A DNA stretch of 64,000 bases, taken from positions 10,075 through 74,074 of the forward strand of contig JBMNHZ010000005.1 of NCBI GenBank assembly GCA_050950645.1, written 5' to 3'. Below the pieces are notes generated by a model that was given only the letters and a program-made list of their open reading frames with translations, was not told the origin of the DNA and did not search any database. Numbering within the stretch: position 1 is the first letter of the stretch; every line of letters starts with the position of its first letter. Positions 17,189 through 25,605 of this stretch are shown piece by piece. A program made the translations under genes and the position numbers. This DNA comes from BRH-c25 sp012519325 (GTDB taxonomy: Bacteria > Bacillota > Clostridia > Lutisporales > Lutisporaceae).

Positions 17189-17573
17189 TTTTTCCCCCCT
17201 ACTTTTTATGTGAACGGGTCTTTGGTAAAACCATATTCTTTTATTTGCTTTTTTTATCTGATATAGTATATATATGGGATAATGTGTTACTAAAACAAAT
17301 TAGAATTCTATTATATGTATATATGCTCACAATATATGTATTCCGGTGATTGAGCTTTTATGTTTTAGAAAAGAACATAGGATAGATTGCAGAAGTACAA
17401 AAACTTTTTTAAATACTGTTATAATAATATGAGTTTTATTTTATTATATATTCCGTATATATTCCGTGAATAAGATTTATCCATACAAAATCAGATGAAG
17501 GTTCTGGTATTGAGTAAAATTTGCAAAAGAAGAGATGAATCAGAACATTATAGTACAATGAGAGGTGTATGCA
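17189..17573. other. AT-rich promoter region between the divergent UPF0016 gene and parA
   Basis: No gene is seen. A tandem 11-bp repeat TATATTCCGTA / TATATTCCGTG occupies 17447-17457 and 17458-17468, and a related TGTATTCCGGTG occurs near 17337. TATAAT-like hexamers occur near 17420. These repeats could be operators for parAB, but nothing confirms this. Confidence 0.4.
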
Positions 17574-18347
17574 ATGTCCAAATCAATAGCTGTCTTTAAT
17601 CAAAAGGGTGGTGTTGGGAAAACCACAACCGTAATAAATTTATGCGCTTGCCTGGCAAACAGGGGAAAGAAAGTACTGATGATTGATATTGACCCCCAGG
17701 GTAATACCACTAGTGGGGTCGGGATTGATAAAACGACGATAGAAAAAACAATTTATGATGTACTTATAAATGGCAGCGATCCAAAAGATTGCATCGTTGA
17801 TATTAATAGAGAAAACCTGTACATCATACCTTCGAGTGTCCAGCTGGCAGGTGCGGAAATAGAGTTGACTGAGATGAACAGAAGAGAATTGAAGCTTCGA
17901 GAATGTTTAGACAGTATAAAGGACGATTACGATTTTGTATTTATAGATTGCCCGCCATCCCTTGGCTTGTTATCGATAAATGCCCTTTCTGCCGTAGACA
18001 GTGTATTGATACCGATACAGTGCGAGTATTATGCCTTGGAAGGTGTAAGCCAGCTGATGAATACCATTAAGCTTGTCAAGAGAAGTCTTAATCCGGATTT
18101 GGATATAGAAGGAGTTGTGCTGAGCATGTTCGATGGCAGGACAAACCTTTCAATCCAGGTTGTGGATGAGGTTAAGAAGTATTTCAGAGGTAAGGTATAC
18201 ACTACGATGATTCCAAGGAATGTAAGGCTTGCTGAAGCGCCAAGCCACGGGATGTCTATTATTGAATATGATATAAAATCAAGAGGTGCGGAATCATATA
18301 TGGATCTGGCTGATGAATTCATAGAATTAAGTGAGGATGTGATTTAA
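17574..18347 (+). CDS. parA: Chromosome partitioning ATPase ParA/Soj
   Basis: Deviant Walker ATPase that cooperates with ParB in origin segregation and, in Bacillus, modulates DnaA. The P-loop NQKGGVGKTTTVINL is at the N-terminus, followed by DIDPQGNTT, DYDFVFIDCPPSLGLL and TMIPRNVRLAEAPSHG, all standard Soj motifs. The ATG at 17574 is preferred (AGAGGTG seven to ten bases upstream). The stop abuts the parB start. Confidence 0.97.
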   Translation: MSKSIAVFNQKGGVGKTTTVINLCACLANRGKKVLMIDIDPQGNTTSGVGIDKTTIEKTIYDVLINGSDPKDCIVDINRENLYIIPSSVQLAGAEIELTEMNRRELKLRECLDSIKDDYDFVFIDCPPSLGLLSINALSAVDSVLIPIQCEYYALEGVSQLMNTIKLVKRSLNPDLDIEGVVLSMFDGRTNLSIQVVDEVKKYFRGKVYTTMIPRNVRLAEAPSHGMSIIEYDIKSRGAESYMDLADEFIELSEDVI

Positions 18348-19202
18348 TTGAGCAGCAAAAGAGGATTGGGAAAAGGACTCGGCGCACTTATCCCTGGAAG
18401 TGAGGAACCGGATCGGAACTCAATAATAGAAATAAAAATTACGGAAATTGAAGCCAACGATAAGCAGCCAAGAAAGGCATTTGGAGATGAGACCCTGATG
18501 GATCTCGCTGAATCTATAAAGGAACATGGAGTAATTCAGCCGATAATTGTGCGGAAACTCGGCAGTGGTTACCAGATAATTGCGGGAGAACGAAGATGGA
18601 GAGCCTCCAGACTGGCAGGGAAAAAAACTATCCCTGCAATTGTGAAGGAGTGCAGCAATCTCGAAGTTATGGAGCTTGCGCTTATTGAGAATCTTCAAAG
18701 AGAGGATCTGAATTCTATTGAAGAGGCAATGGCATATAAGAGTCTTATTGAGGAATATGATATGACGCAAGAAGAAATATCAAAGAAAATAGGAAAGAGC
18801 AGGCCGGCAATTGCAAATTCTCTAAGGCTGCTTCAGCTTCCTCAGGAAGTGATAAAAATGATTGAAAAAGGAGAAATATCTCAGGGACATGCAAGGGCAC
18901 TGCTATCAGTATCAGGGGAGAAGAATCAGATAGAAATGGCAAAGAGGATTGTAGCTCATCAGTTAAGTGTCAGACAAGTTGAAAAAATGGCCGGAAATAT
19001 TAAGCGGAAAAAGAAAAAAGAAGTACTGCCAGATGCTTGTCAAATAGAAATCAGTCATTTGGAAGAAAGATTGAAAACAGCGCTGGGTACTAAGGTTACC
19101 ATACAGCATAAAAATAATAAGGGCAAAATAGAAATTGAGTACTATAGCAATGAAGACCTGGATAGAATTCTCGATTTATTGGGAAGTAATTCTTCTGTGT
19201 AA
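18348..19202 (+). CDS. parB: Chromosome partitioning protein ParB/Spo0J
   Basis: CTP-dependent DNA clamp that loads at parS. Motifs are LGKGLGALIPG at the N-terminus, QPRKAF, the CTP-binding GERRWRASRLAG, ENLQREDLNSIEEA, and the HTH GKSRPAIANSLRLLQL followed by ISQGHARALL. Arg at the first specificity position and Gly at the last fit parS recognition; two perfect parS sites lie 0.75 and 1.4 kb downstream. The start is a TTG directly after the parA stop, with GAGG upstream. Confidence 0.97.
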   Translation: MSSKRGLGKGLGALIPGSEEPDRNSIIEIKITEIEANDKQPRKAFGDETLMDLAESIKEHGVIQPIIVRKLGSGYQIIAGERRWRASRLAGKKTIPAIVKECSNLEVMELALIENLQREDLNSIEEAMAYKSLIEEYDMTQEEISKKIGKSRPAIANSLRLLQLPQEVIKMIEKGEISQGHARALLSVSGEKNQIEMAKRIVAHQLSVRQVEKMAGNIKRKKKKEVLPDACQIEISHLEERLKTALGTKVTIQHKNNKGKIEIEYYSNEDLDRILDLLGSNSSV

Positions 19203-19375
19203 GATACTTAATATCTTATATAGTGAAGTGCACATAAGGGGAAAAAAGCGCGGAGATAAACGGCTTTTTTAAATGGTCTATAACCAATTATTTTTTGCAT
19301 CATAATGGTTTTTATACTACGATTATAAAAAAGTAGTTGTAGGCAGTATAAACCCTTGTATGGAGGATTTGACAT

Positions 19376-20239
19376 ATGCAGCAGTATATTTTAAGTTCAT
19401 TTGTGTCGAGCAGGGGAGGTGGCAATAAAGCAGCTGTTGTTTTTGACGATTACGGAATGTCATATCAAAAGATGCTTGAGCTGGCAAAGAAAAATAATTT
19501 TTCCGAAACTGCTTTTATAGATTTTAGCAAAAGTGATGGAAACAAATATTATATTAGATATTTTACACCGACGGAGGAGGTTGACATATGCGGACATGCG
19601 GCACTAGCTTCCTTTCAGGTGCTAAAACAACTTGGATATTTGAAAGATAATATTGCTTACCACCGGACAAAAGCAGGCGAGCTTAAGGTACTAATTGAAA
19701 AAGAAGCCATCCTGATTCAAATGAAAAAACCTGAGGACGTTATGCAGCTAAGCAAAAAAATCATTATGGAAATCATTGATGTAAAAGAGAATGAAATAAT
19801 TGCAAATAAGAACGGAATGATAGATGTTATATCTACGGGATTGAAAGACATAATACTAGAAGTGAGCGGAATTGAAGCACTGAGGAAGCTAAATGTCATA
19901 AAGGGTAAAATGATAGAGATTTGCAGCAAATATGATATTATTGGAATGCATGTTGTTTCACGTGAAACAATCGAAAAGAACTCGGATTTTTGCTGCAGAA
20001 ATTTTGCTCCGGCAGTAGGTATTGATGAAGAAAGTGCAACAGGGACTTCCAACGCATCATTATTGTATTACATAAAGAAAAACGATGAGAACTTTGATTG
20101 CAGCAGAACTTATAAGATTGAGCAGGGGTACTTTATGAATAGTCCAAGTGACATTTATGCAAGGTATGATGAACTAGCAGATAGTATTTATATTGGCGGT
20201 ATTGCCATAATAGATAGCATGGAAGCAATTGAGGTATAG
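19376..20239 (+). CDS. PhzF-family isomerase-like protein
   Basis: A 287-residue member of the PhzF/diaminopimelate-epimerase-like fold. Family landmarks are NKAAVVF near residue 17, NFSETAFIDF with the likely catalytic Glu near 45, YFTPTEEVDICGHAALASF near 63-81 and EESATGTSNASL near 217. The substrate is unknown. The parS site at 19954-19969 is read within it as part of VVSRETI, so the coding sequence hosts a partition site. There is a good GGAGG ribosome-binding site. It is monocistronic between parB and the RNA element. Confidence 0.88.
   Translation: MQQYILSSFVSSRGGGNKAAVVFDDYGMSYQKMLELAKKNNFSETAFIDFSKSDGNKYYIRYFTPTEEVDICGHAALASFQVLKQLGYLKDNIAYHRTKAGELKVLIEKEAILIQMKKPEDVMQLSKKIIMEIIDVKENEIIANKNGMIDVISTGLKDIILEVSGIEALRKLNVIKGKMIEICSKYDIIGMHVVSRETIEKNSDFCCRNFAPAVGIDEESATGTSNASLLYYIKKNDENFDCSRTYKIEQGYFMNSPSDIYARYDELADSIYIGGIAIIDSMEAIEV
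19954..19969. promoter_or_regulatory. parS: parS site 1 (inside the phzF-like gene)
   Basis: A perfect 16-bp palindrome TGTTTCACGTGAAACA, identical to the Bacillus-type ParB loading site, located in the coding sequence about 750 bases after parB. Confidence 0.97.
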
Positions 20240-20250
20240 TTCTGTCAATT

Positions 20251-20580
20251 TGCGCAATAGAAGAATATGCGACGCATTCTCCAGAGGCCGGATGCCGGAT
20301 GCCAGGGTTCTGGGTAGTTCTTCGAAGCGAAAGGATTCAGAGAGAATGCCGTGCTTTGTAATATGCATACCAAGCAAGAGCTTGTATAGTATAGCAGGGT
20401 ACACTTTTATGCATTTTGCTAACAGGCCTCTGATATGGCTTTGGTAAAAAGTTCGTGAAGCCGGCATGGACGCCGGCTTAGCAGTAGTCCTGTCAAAATC
20501 ATAATCCGTGTGCATCGCTATACTATACTGTCTCTTGCAGAGGTAAATCACAGTTATGTCGCATAATTCTTCTTATGCGA
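20251..20580 (+). ncRNA. Large structured RNA element, possibly an orphan HEARO / IscB omega-RNA-like element
   Basis: No credible ORF covers this stretch, but it has an intricate nested fold. A closing stem pairs 20253-20273 with 20558-20579 (about 20 pairs with few bulges). GCATTCTC 20274-20281 pairs with 20342-20349, and CCAGA 20281-20285 with TCTGG 20309-20313. The 12-bp GTATAGTATAGC 20384-20395 pairs perfectly with 20517-20528. A hairpin AAGCCGGC/GCCGGCTT lies at 20458-20479. CAGAGGCC 20282-20289 can alternatively pair with GGCCTCTG 20425-20432, a pseudoknot candidate. Size, pseudoknot and a GCGAAAGGATTCAGAG-type segment recall HEARO RNAs, which guide IscB nucleases; this match is from memory and unverified. 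No nuclease gene is nearby. Strand is uncertain. Confidence 0.6.
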
Positions 20581-20607
20581 AAGCAATTTACTATAAAGTA
20601 CAAAAAA

Positions 20608-20623
20608 TGTTTCACGTGAAACA
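20608..20623. promoter_or_regulatory. parS: parS site 2 (intergenic)
   Basis: A second perfect TGTTTCACGTGAAACA, 28 bases beyond the closing stem of the RNA element and about 85 bases before the DUF4446 gene. Confidence 0.97.
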
Positions 20624-20708
20624 AAGGAGTATACATGATATATTCAGATAATACACCGGGTATTGCAGGCCTGTGAGAAGATATTAGGGAATAATAGGAG
20701 AGTGGGAA

Positions 20709-21215
20709 ATGAGCACCTTGGTTAGCTTTATAAAAGAATATACTGTTGTAATTATATTTGCTATTACGGCTTTATGCATGATTATGCTTCTCTGGAATAT
20801 TATATTGTCTGTTAAGCTTGCTGCACTGGGTGAAAAGTACAAGAAGCTTATGAGAGGCTCCTCAGGTAAAAACTTCGAAAGCATGCTTCTCGGACATATA
20901 AGTGAAATGGAAAATACAGTGGATAGGGTGAATATAATAAGCCAGGATCTAATAAATGTAAAAAATCAGATAGATAGATGCATTCAGAAATGCAATATCA
21001 TAAGATACAATGCCTTCAATGATACAGGAAGCGATTTGAGTTTCTCTATTGCTATGCTTGACAATTATAATGATGGTATCATAATCACAGGCATCTATGG
21101 AAGGAATGAGTTTATTTGCTATGCCAAACCTATTACTAAAGGAACATCAAGATATCCTCTTTCCGTTGAAGAAGAACTGGTATTGAAAAGGAGCCTGAAA
21201 GGTACACAAATATAG
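20709..21215 (+). CDS. DUF4446 family membrane-anchored protein
   Basis: A 168-residue protein with one N-terminal membrane helix (VVIIFAITALCMIMLLWNII, residues about 13-32), a short coiled region and a C-terminal domain with RYNAFNDTGSDLSFSIAMLD, then GIIITGIYGRNE and YPLSVEEE. This is the DUF4446 pattern, regularly found next to parAB in Clostridia and Bacilli. Its function is unknown; the location suggests a link to segregation or the cell cycle. GAGAGTGGG upstream of the ATG acts as ribosome-binding site. Confidence 0.88.
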   Translation: MSTLVSFIKEYTVVIIFAITALCMIMLLWNIILSVKLAALGEKYKKLMRGSSGKNFESMLLGHISEMENTVDRVNIISQDLINVKNQIDRCIQKCNIIRYNAFNDTGSDLSFSIAMLDNYNDGIIITGIYGRNEFICYAKPITKGTSRYPLSVEEELVLKRSLKGTQI

Positions 21216-21282
21216 AATAAAAAATACATCTTCATAGGATACTAAATATATTACAGCATTCGTTGCTATGGAGGTGTTTTTC

Positions 21283-21561
21283 ATGATAATTGCAATACAG
21301 CGCGGATTGGAGAATATTAAAAGTGAGCTGGAAAGCAGGGGAAATGAAGTATTCTATATCGGAGAAAATAAAATGGCGGATGCAGTCCTTTACAAGGAAG
21401 CAGATACACAAACATACTATGCGGTTAATAATACTCCTTCTGCTGCTGCTTTAACAAACGGTAATACATCTTATGGGACTTTGTTGGTAAATGTAACAAA
21501 CAAATCTGTTGAAGAAATAATCCGGATATTGGAAGCACGGGTATATAGTCCATTGCTTTAA
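21283..21561 (+). CDS. YkuS-like (UPF0180) small protein
   Basis: A 92-residue protein that begins MIIAIQRGLENIKSELESRG, the characteristic start of the UPF0180/YkuS family, followed by an EVFYIGEN strand and an alanine-rich middle. The ATG at 21283 follows GGAGGTG by about seven bases. Function unknown. It is separated from DUF4446 by about 65 bases and probably co-transcribed. Confidence 0.75.
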   Translation: MIIAIQRGLENIKSELESRGNEVFYIGENKMADAVLYKEADTQTYYAVNNTPSAAALTNGNTSYGTLLVNVTNKSVEEIIRILEARVYSPLL

Positions 21562-21671
21562 TAAAGCTTTCATATAAATATGAGGCTTATGTCTTGCAAT
21601 ATCCATAATTTTTTGAATTTTATGGTATAATATAAGTAACTGTCGCATTAAGTATGAAAGGATAATATCTA

Positions 21672-22850
21672 ATGTACCAGTATGTATATGATAAAATACT
21701 GTTTACTGCAATGATATGTTTTTCTTTTTTTACTGCAGCATATACCATTAGTATGAATAAGGAAGATTCACTTTTCAAGCTTCTGGGATGGTCATTTATC
21801 ATACCCTTTGGATTGTGCTGCTCAGCCTTTGTTTTCTCATCGAATGTTCCTCTAAATCTTATATTATCATTTTCTGAGTTCTGCCTGTCGGTAAGCATTC
21901 TGATTCTTATACTTCATCCTTACAATACAAAAAATCATAAGGCTATAGCTTTTGTTATTGCCTTTCTTACCTTGTTCCTGTCTGTATTTGCAATAAAGTT
22001 GGAACAATTTATATACTACACTTTTTCAGCCACTCTTCGAAATATTCTTACTGCTGTATGTATAATTGCAGCAATTGTTTTCAATAAAAAAAGAAATGGA
22101 GATAAAAAACTGGCAAAGCCGCTGATTATATGGCTTATAGGAATTGTACCGGGGATTGTAAAGAGTCAGGTATACATAAATGAAATAATACTTTTGGCTA
22201 AGCTAAGTGCCTATGCTTATTTTCTATTATATTTCTTTGGGACAATCCATAATTCGATTATGAAAAAAATTGACGAATCGGAAAAACTTATTGAAAGTAT
22301 GAAAAAGTCTCTTAATAAAGAGGTAAAGAAAAGAGTATTTGAAATAGAAAGATCCAATGAAAGACTGTTGGAAATAAGCAAGACAGATATGCTCACAAAG
22401 ACTTATAATAAAATCACAATACTTAGTATTATTGAAAAACTTATAAGCAGTAAGAAGATGGGAATCTTCTCAATACTAATGTTTGATATAGATAATTTCA
22501 AGATAATAAATGATTCACTGGGACACGTTACGGGAGACAAGTGCCTTAAATCGCTGGCAGCTATTGCTTCAGGAAACATCAGGGAGGTGGACTACATAGG
22601 CAGGTATGGAGGAGATGAATTCATTATTGTTCTTCCGACTCTGGCAGAAAATGAAGCGAGATTTGTGGCAGAGCGGTTCAGAAAGAAGGTAAATGAAATA
22701 AGTAATCCCAAATTTACCGTATCAATAGGCATTGCCACCTACCCTTATGACGGTCAGACTGTGCATGATCTGATATCAGCTGCAGACAAGGGACTGTACA
22801 AGGCCAAGAGTAAAGGGAAAAACACTGTTTGCCACTGGTCACTTTTCTGA
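21672..22850 (+). CDS. Membrane-bound diguanylate cyclase (GGDEF domain)
   Basis: The N-terminal 215 residues contain about seven hydrophobic segments forming an undefined membrane sensor, then a short coiled coil (residues about 225-255) and a GGDEF domain with the intact active-site motif GRYGGDEFIIVLP. An RxxD inhibitory site (REVD) lies five residues before the motif, so product inhibition by c-di-GMP is expected. DMLTKTYNK and DIDNFKIINDSLGH are also standard. It makes c-di-GMP from GTP. It is convergent with yyaC, the two stops being only a few bases apart. Confidence 0.92.
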   Translation: MYQYVYDKILFTAMICFSFFTAAYTISMNKEDSLFKLLGWSFIIPFGLCCSAFVFSSNVPLNLILSFSEFCLSVSILILILHPYNTKNHKAIAFVIAFLTLFLSVFAIKLEQFIYYTFSATLRNILTAVCIIAAIVFNKKRNGDKKLAKPLIIWLIGIVPGIVKSQVYINEIILLAKLSAYAYFLLYFFGTIHNSIMKKIDESEKLIESMKKSLNKEVKKRVFEIERSNERLLEISKTDMLTKTYNKITILSIIEKLISSKKMGIFSILMFDIDNFKIINDSLGHVTGDKCLKSLAAIASGNIREVDYIGRYGGDEFIIVLPTLAENEARFVAERFRKKVNEISNPKFTVSIGIATYPYDGQTVHDLISAADKGLYKAKSKGKNTVCHWSLF

Positions 22851-22853
22851 TCC

Positions 22854-23495
22854 TTACTCTTCTGCATAACTGATGTAAGTGTCCTCATTAGCTGTAGAAG
22901 CAACTTGACGATTTAACAGCGAGTTATTTGATATTGCTGCTTTTCTGTTCATTTTCCACATATTATACTTAAGGCCGTTTGCAATAAGGTTTGCCATGTT
23001 CATAACCACACTGAGCCTTGTATTTTGAAGAATCATTATTTCCATAAAACCACCGACGTTTACTATGCCTGTGATGTTTATATGACCTATAGCCGGAAGG
23101 TTTTTATTCACACCCGAGCCGGGAGACAAAGGGCCTTCCTTTATGTTAATGAAGCCTATCCTTTCAAATCTGCCGAGACACGCATCTATGGCAATAATAA
23201 ATGGATTATCAAACTTCCTGAAAAGTTCCATATACTCACATAGGTTCTTTGCATGGACAGGTTCGTCCAGAGTACCGTAAACATGTACATTTTTATATTT
23301 CATATCCTTTACCTTGTATCCTATCAATGGGCCTAAACAGTCACCGGTAGCCCTGTCTGTTCCTATGCACACAATTATAATATCAGTATAACTATCTTTA
23401 TAAAGCATACTCATGCATTCTTCAAAGTAATTGCAGAAATGTGAAAAGGAATAGGGTTTATTAATATCAATTGTTCTCTCGAATTTACCCTTCAA
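22854..23495 (-). CDS. yyaC: Spore protease YyaC-like (DUF1256)
   Basis: A 213-residue protein with the family core IIVCIGTDRATGDCLGPLIG, HVYGTLDEPVHAKNL, AIDACLGR and GPLSPGSGVNKNLPAIGHI. The fold resembles hydrogenase-maturation/GPR-type proteases, and the family is confined to spore formers. The start is set at a TTG at 23495 (MKGKFERTIDINKPYSF) because AAGGAG lies nine to ten bases upstream; a longer form from 23549 lacks a ribosome-binding site. In Bacillus yyaC also lies close to spo0J. Confidence 0.88.
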   Translation of the reverse strand: MKGKFERTIDINKPYSFSHFCNYFEECMSMLYKDSYTDIIIVCIGTDRATGDCLGPLIGYKVKDMKYKNVHVYGTLDEPVHAKNLCEYMELFRKFDNPFIIAIDACLGRFERIGFINIKEGPLSPGSGVNKNLPAIGHINITGIVNVGGFMEIMILQNTRLSVVMNMANLIANGLKYNMWKMNRKAAISNNSLLNRQVASTANEDTYISYAEE

Positions 23496-23809
23496 TATTC
23501 CGAACTCCTTTATATAATAGTATCTACATAAAGTATTACCCAAACACATTAAGTAAATTCAAAGACTGCAAAATAAATAGGGTGAGACTAAAAGTGTTTT
23601 ATTGTATAATTATATTATCCAAAATCAAATATATATGCTGTGAAAAAGAATTATCATTGCAAAATCAACAAAAGCATTCACTTTCCACAGCATATAAAAC
23701 AAAGATATGATTTGAAGGCTTTGTGCACGTATTTGCAATTATATAAAAAATAAAAGCATATGAATACTTTTTTGGGAATTATCCGTATATAATGTGAGAG
23801 GTGCTTAAT
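23496..23809. other. Divergent promoter region between yyaC and the DUF5711 gene
   Basis: AT-rich, without a convincing gene. The yyaC ribosome-binding site is at 23505-23510 and that of the DUF5711 gene at 23796-23803. No clear sigmaA -35/-10 pair stands out, so sporulation-type promoters remain possible. Confidence 0.4.
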
Positions 23810-24907
23810 TTGAAAAAAGCAAAATCAAAAAAGAATACGGCACTGCTTCTTCTCTTGGCTATAGTATCGACACTCGTGATTCTTTTTTACATAAATAACA
23901 AAACGACACTTACATATTCTTTTATCACAGACGGAAAAAACAAGCTTGCAGTTACCGGAGAAGTATCGGCTGTGTCACAGAGCAGAAGTACCGTATACTA
24001 TGTAGAAGATCTTTTAATAGAGGTACAAGCAGAAAACATCAGGGCAAAGAATATAAAAGGAGATGTTGCGTGGAGCTGCAAGATGCCTGAAAAAACAGTC
24101 GGGATATCTAATGCAGGGGAAAACATCATAATAATTGATTTGAGTAATAACATACACTACTACTCACTTAAAGGGAAGTTACTTTGGACATATAAGTCTG
24201 ATCATGATATTATAGATATTTTCACAGAGGACAATGGAAGTTTCCTGGTTGAATACAAAGGAATTACGGGAAGCCATGCTGAAGCATTCAGGCATGATGG
24301 AAGCAAAATCGGAAGCATATTGGTGGACAATGCTCACATATTGTCTTTTTCAGAAGGCAGTGATGCATTTTCAATTTCAATAGTGGATACGTCTTCAGAA
24401 TTTATTAAAACAAAAATAATTACTTACAGCTTCAAAGGAAATATACTTTGGGCTAATAATTTTGACAATACAATTATTTCAAAGCTTAGATACAGTAGGA
24501 ATAATAAGCTGCTTGCAATAGGTGAGAATACGGTTTACATATATAATAATGACGGCAGCCTTCACCATGAAGTAAAAATTGATGGGGAAATCAGCAGCGT
24601 ATCAATGAGTGATCGTATTGTCGCAATGACATTGCAAGATAAAGGCAAACAATATCTTGTGTGCTATGATACAAATATGCGAGAGCAAAGCCGTGTGGAG
24701 ATAAGACCCGTACCCCTTGGGATATATCCTCAGAAGAGCAATCTATTAGTATATTATAATGACGAATTGATGATACTCACCTCTAAAGGGGAGCTAAATG
24801 CAAGATACGAGCCCAACACGGATATAAGCAATGCTTATATGACTTCTGACAATAAGGTATACATAACTTCAAACAGAAGGCTTCAGCAGTTGGAATATGT
24901 AAGATAG
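23810..24907 (+). CDS. DUF5711-type membrane-anchored beta-propeller protein
   Basis: A basic N-terminus and one membrane helix (ALLLLLAIVSTLVILFYI, near residues 11-28) are followed by a long extracytoplasmic region of repeated beta-strand units with PQQ-propeller-like signatures (KGDVAWSCKMPEK, LKGKLLWTYKSD, FKGNILWANNFD, KGELNARYEP). Family function is unknown; an anchored structural or binding role is inferred. The start is a TTG at 23810, six bases after GAGAGGTG. It leads a run with cvpA and another membrane gene. Confidence 0.8.
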   Translation: MKKAKSKKNTALLLLLAIVSTLVILFYINNKTTLTYSFITDGKNKLAVTGEVSAVSQSRSTVYYVEDLLIEVQAENIRAKNIKGDVAWSCKMPEKTVGISNAGENIIIIDLSNNIHYYSLKGKLLWTYKSDHDIIDIFTEDNGSFLVEYKGITGSHAEAFRHDGSKIGSILVDNAHILSFSEGSDAFSISIVDTSSEFIKTKIITYSFKGNILWANNFDNTIISKLRYSRNNKLLAIGENTVYIYNNDGSLHHEVKIDGEISSVSMSDRIVAMTLQDKGKQYLVCYDTNMREQSRVEIRPVPLGIYPQKSNLLVYYNDELMILTSKGELNARYEPNTDISNAYMTSDNKVYITSNRRLQQLEYVR

Positions 24908-24930
24908 CACAAGGGAGGCCAAGAGTATCC

Positions 24931-25560
24931 ATGAATTGGATTGATTACTTGATAATTGCATTTCTTGCCGTTGGTGTCATCTCCGGCTTTAGGAAAGGTC
25001 TTTTAAAATCGGTATTCAGTATTATATGCCTGTTGGCATCAATTATGGTTGCAAAAACCTACTATAAAGCCTTTACCGTATTATTGGTAGAGCATACACC
25101 ATTAGAAGAAAAGATAACAGGTTTTATTTCAGAAAAAGCCTTTGTAAATAATTTATTGATGTCCCCCTTAAGGGAAAGCGCGGTTTTTTCAATCAGCAGA
25201 AGTTTTACCAGTGATCTGAATGCATTTGTTACAGTATTGATAATAAATGCAATATCAGTGCTTATTATATTTGTTGCAGTTAGATTAATACTTGGAATTG
25301 CCGAAGGCATTCTTAGCGGAGTAGTTGAAGTTCCAGGCTTTAGAGAAGTGAACAGCATAGGGGGGGCTATAGTTGGACTAGTAAAAAATACCATAATAAT
25401 AATGCTGATATTTACTATAATAATGCCTATCTCTGCAATAAAGGCTTTTTCGGGAATTTCAGACGGAATTGAAGCATCTGCTCTTGCAGAGTACTTTTAT
25501 TCCTATAACTTTATACTTGGATGGATATGGACTGCTGCCGCAGAGATTTTGAACAAATAA
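24931..25560 (+). CDS. CvpA family membrane protein
   Basis: A 209-residue protein beginning MNWIDYLIIAFLAVGVISGFRKGLLK, the typical CvpA start, with four membrane helices and a conserved VPGFREVNSIGGAIVGLVKN segment near residues 130-152. CvpA proteins affect envelope integrity and colicin V export in other bacteria; the mechanism is unclear. It lies 23 bases after the DUF5711 gene, so co-transcription is likely. Confidence 0.88.
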   Translation: MNWIDYLIIAFLAVGVISGFRKGLLKSVFSIICLLASIMVAKTYYKAFTVLLVEHTPLEEKITGFISEKAFVNNLLMSPLRESAVFSISRSFTSDLNAFVTVLIINAISVLIIFVAVRLILGIAEGILSGVVEVPGFREVNSIGGAIVGLVKNTIIIMLIFTIIMPISAIKAFSGISDGIEASALAEYFYSYNFILGWIWTAAAEILNK

Positions 25561-25605
25561 GGCAGAAATGTTTTTCAAGACAAGTCTTAAGGAGTTGTTG
25601 AGTTA

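Noticed and set aside
17189..17260. yybP-ykoY manganese riboswitch before the UPF0016 gene
   Set aside because: The conserved loop sequences of that riboswitch could not be found in the short leader.
20251..20580. RNase P RNA (rnpB) as identity of the structured element
   Set aside because: The conserved rnpB core motifs (such as GAGGAAAGTCC and ACAGAA-type elements) are not found in it.
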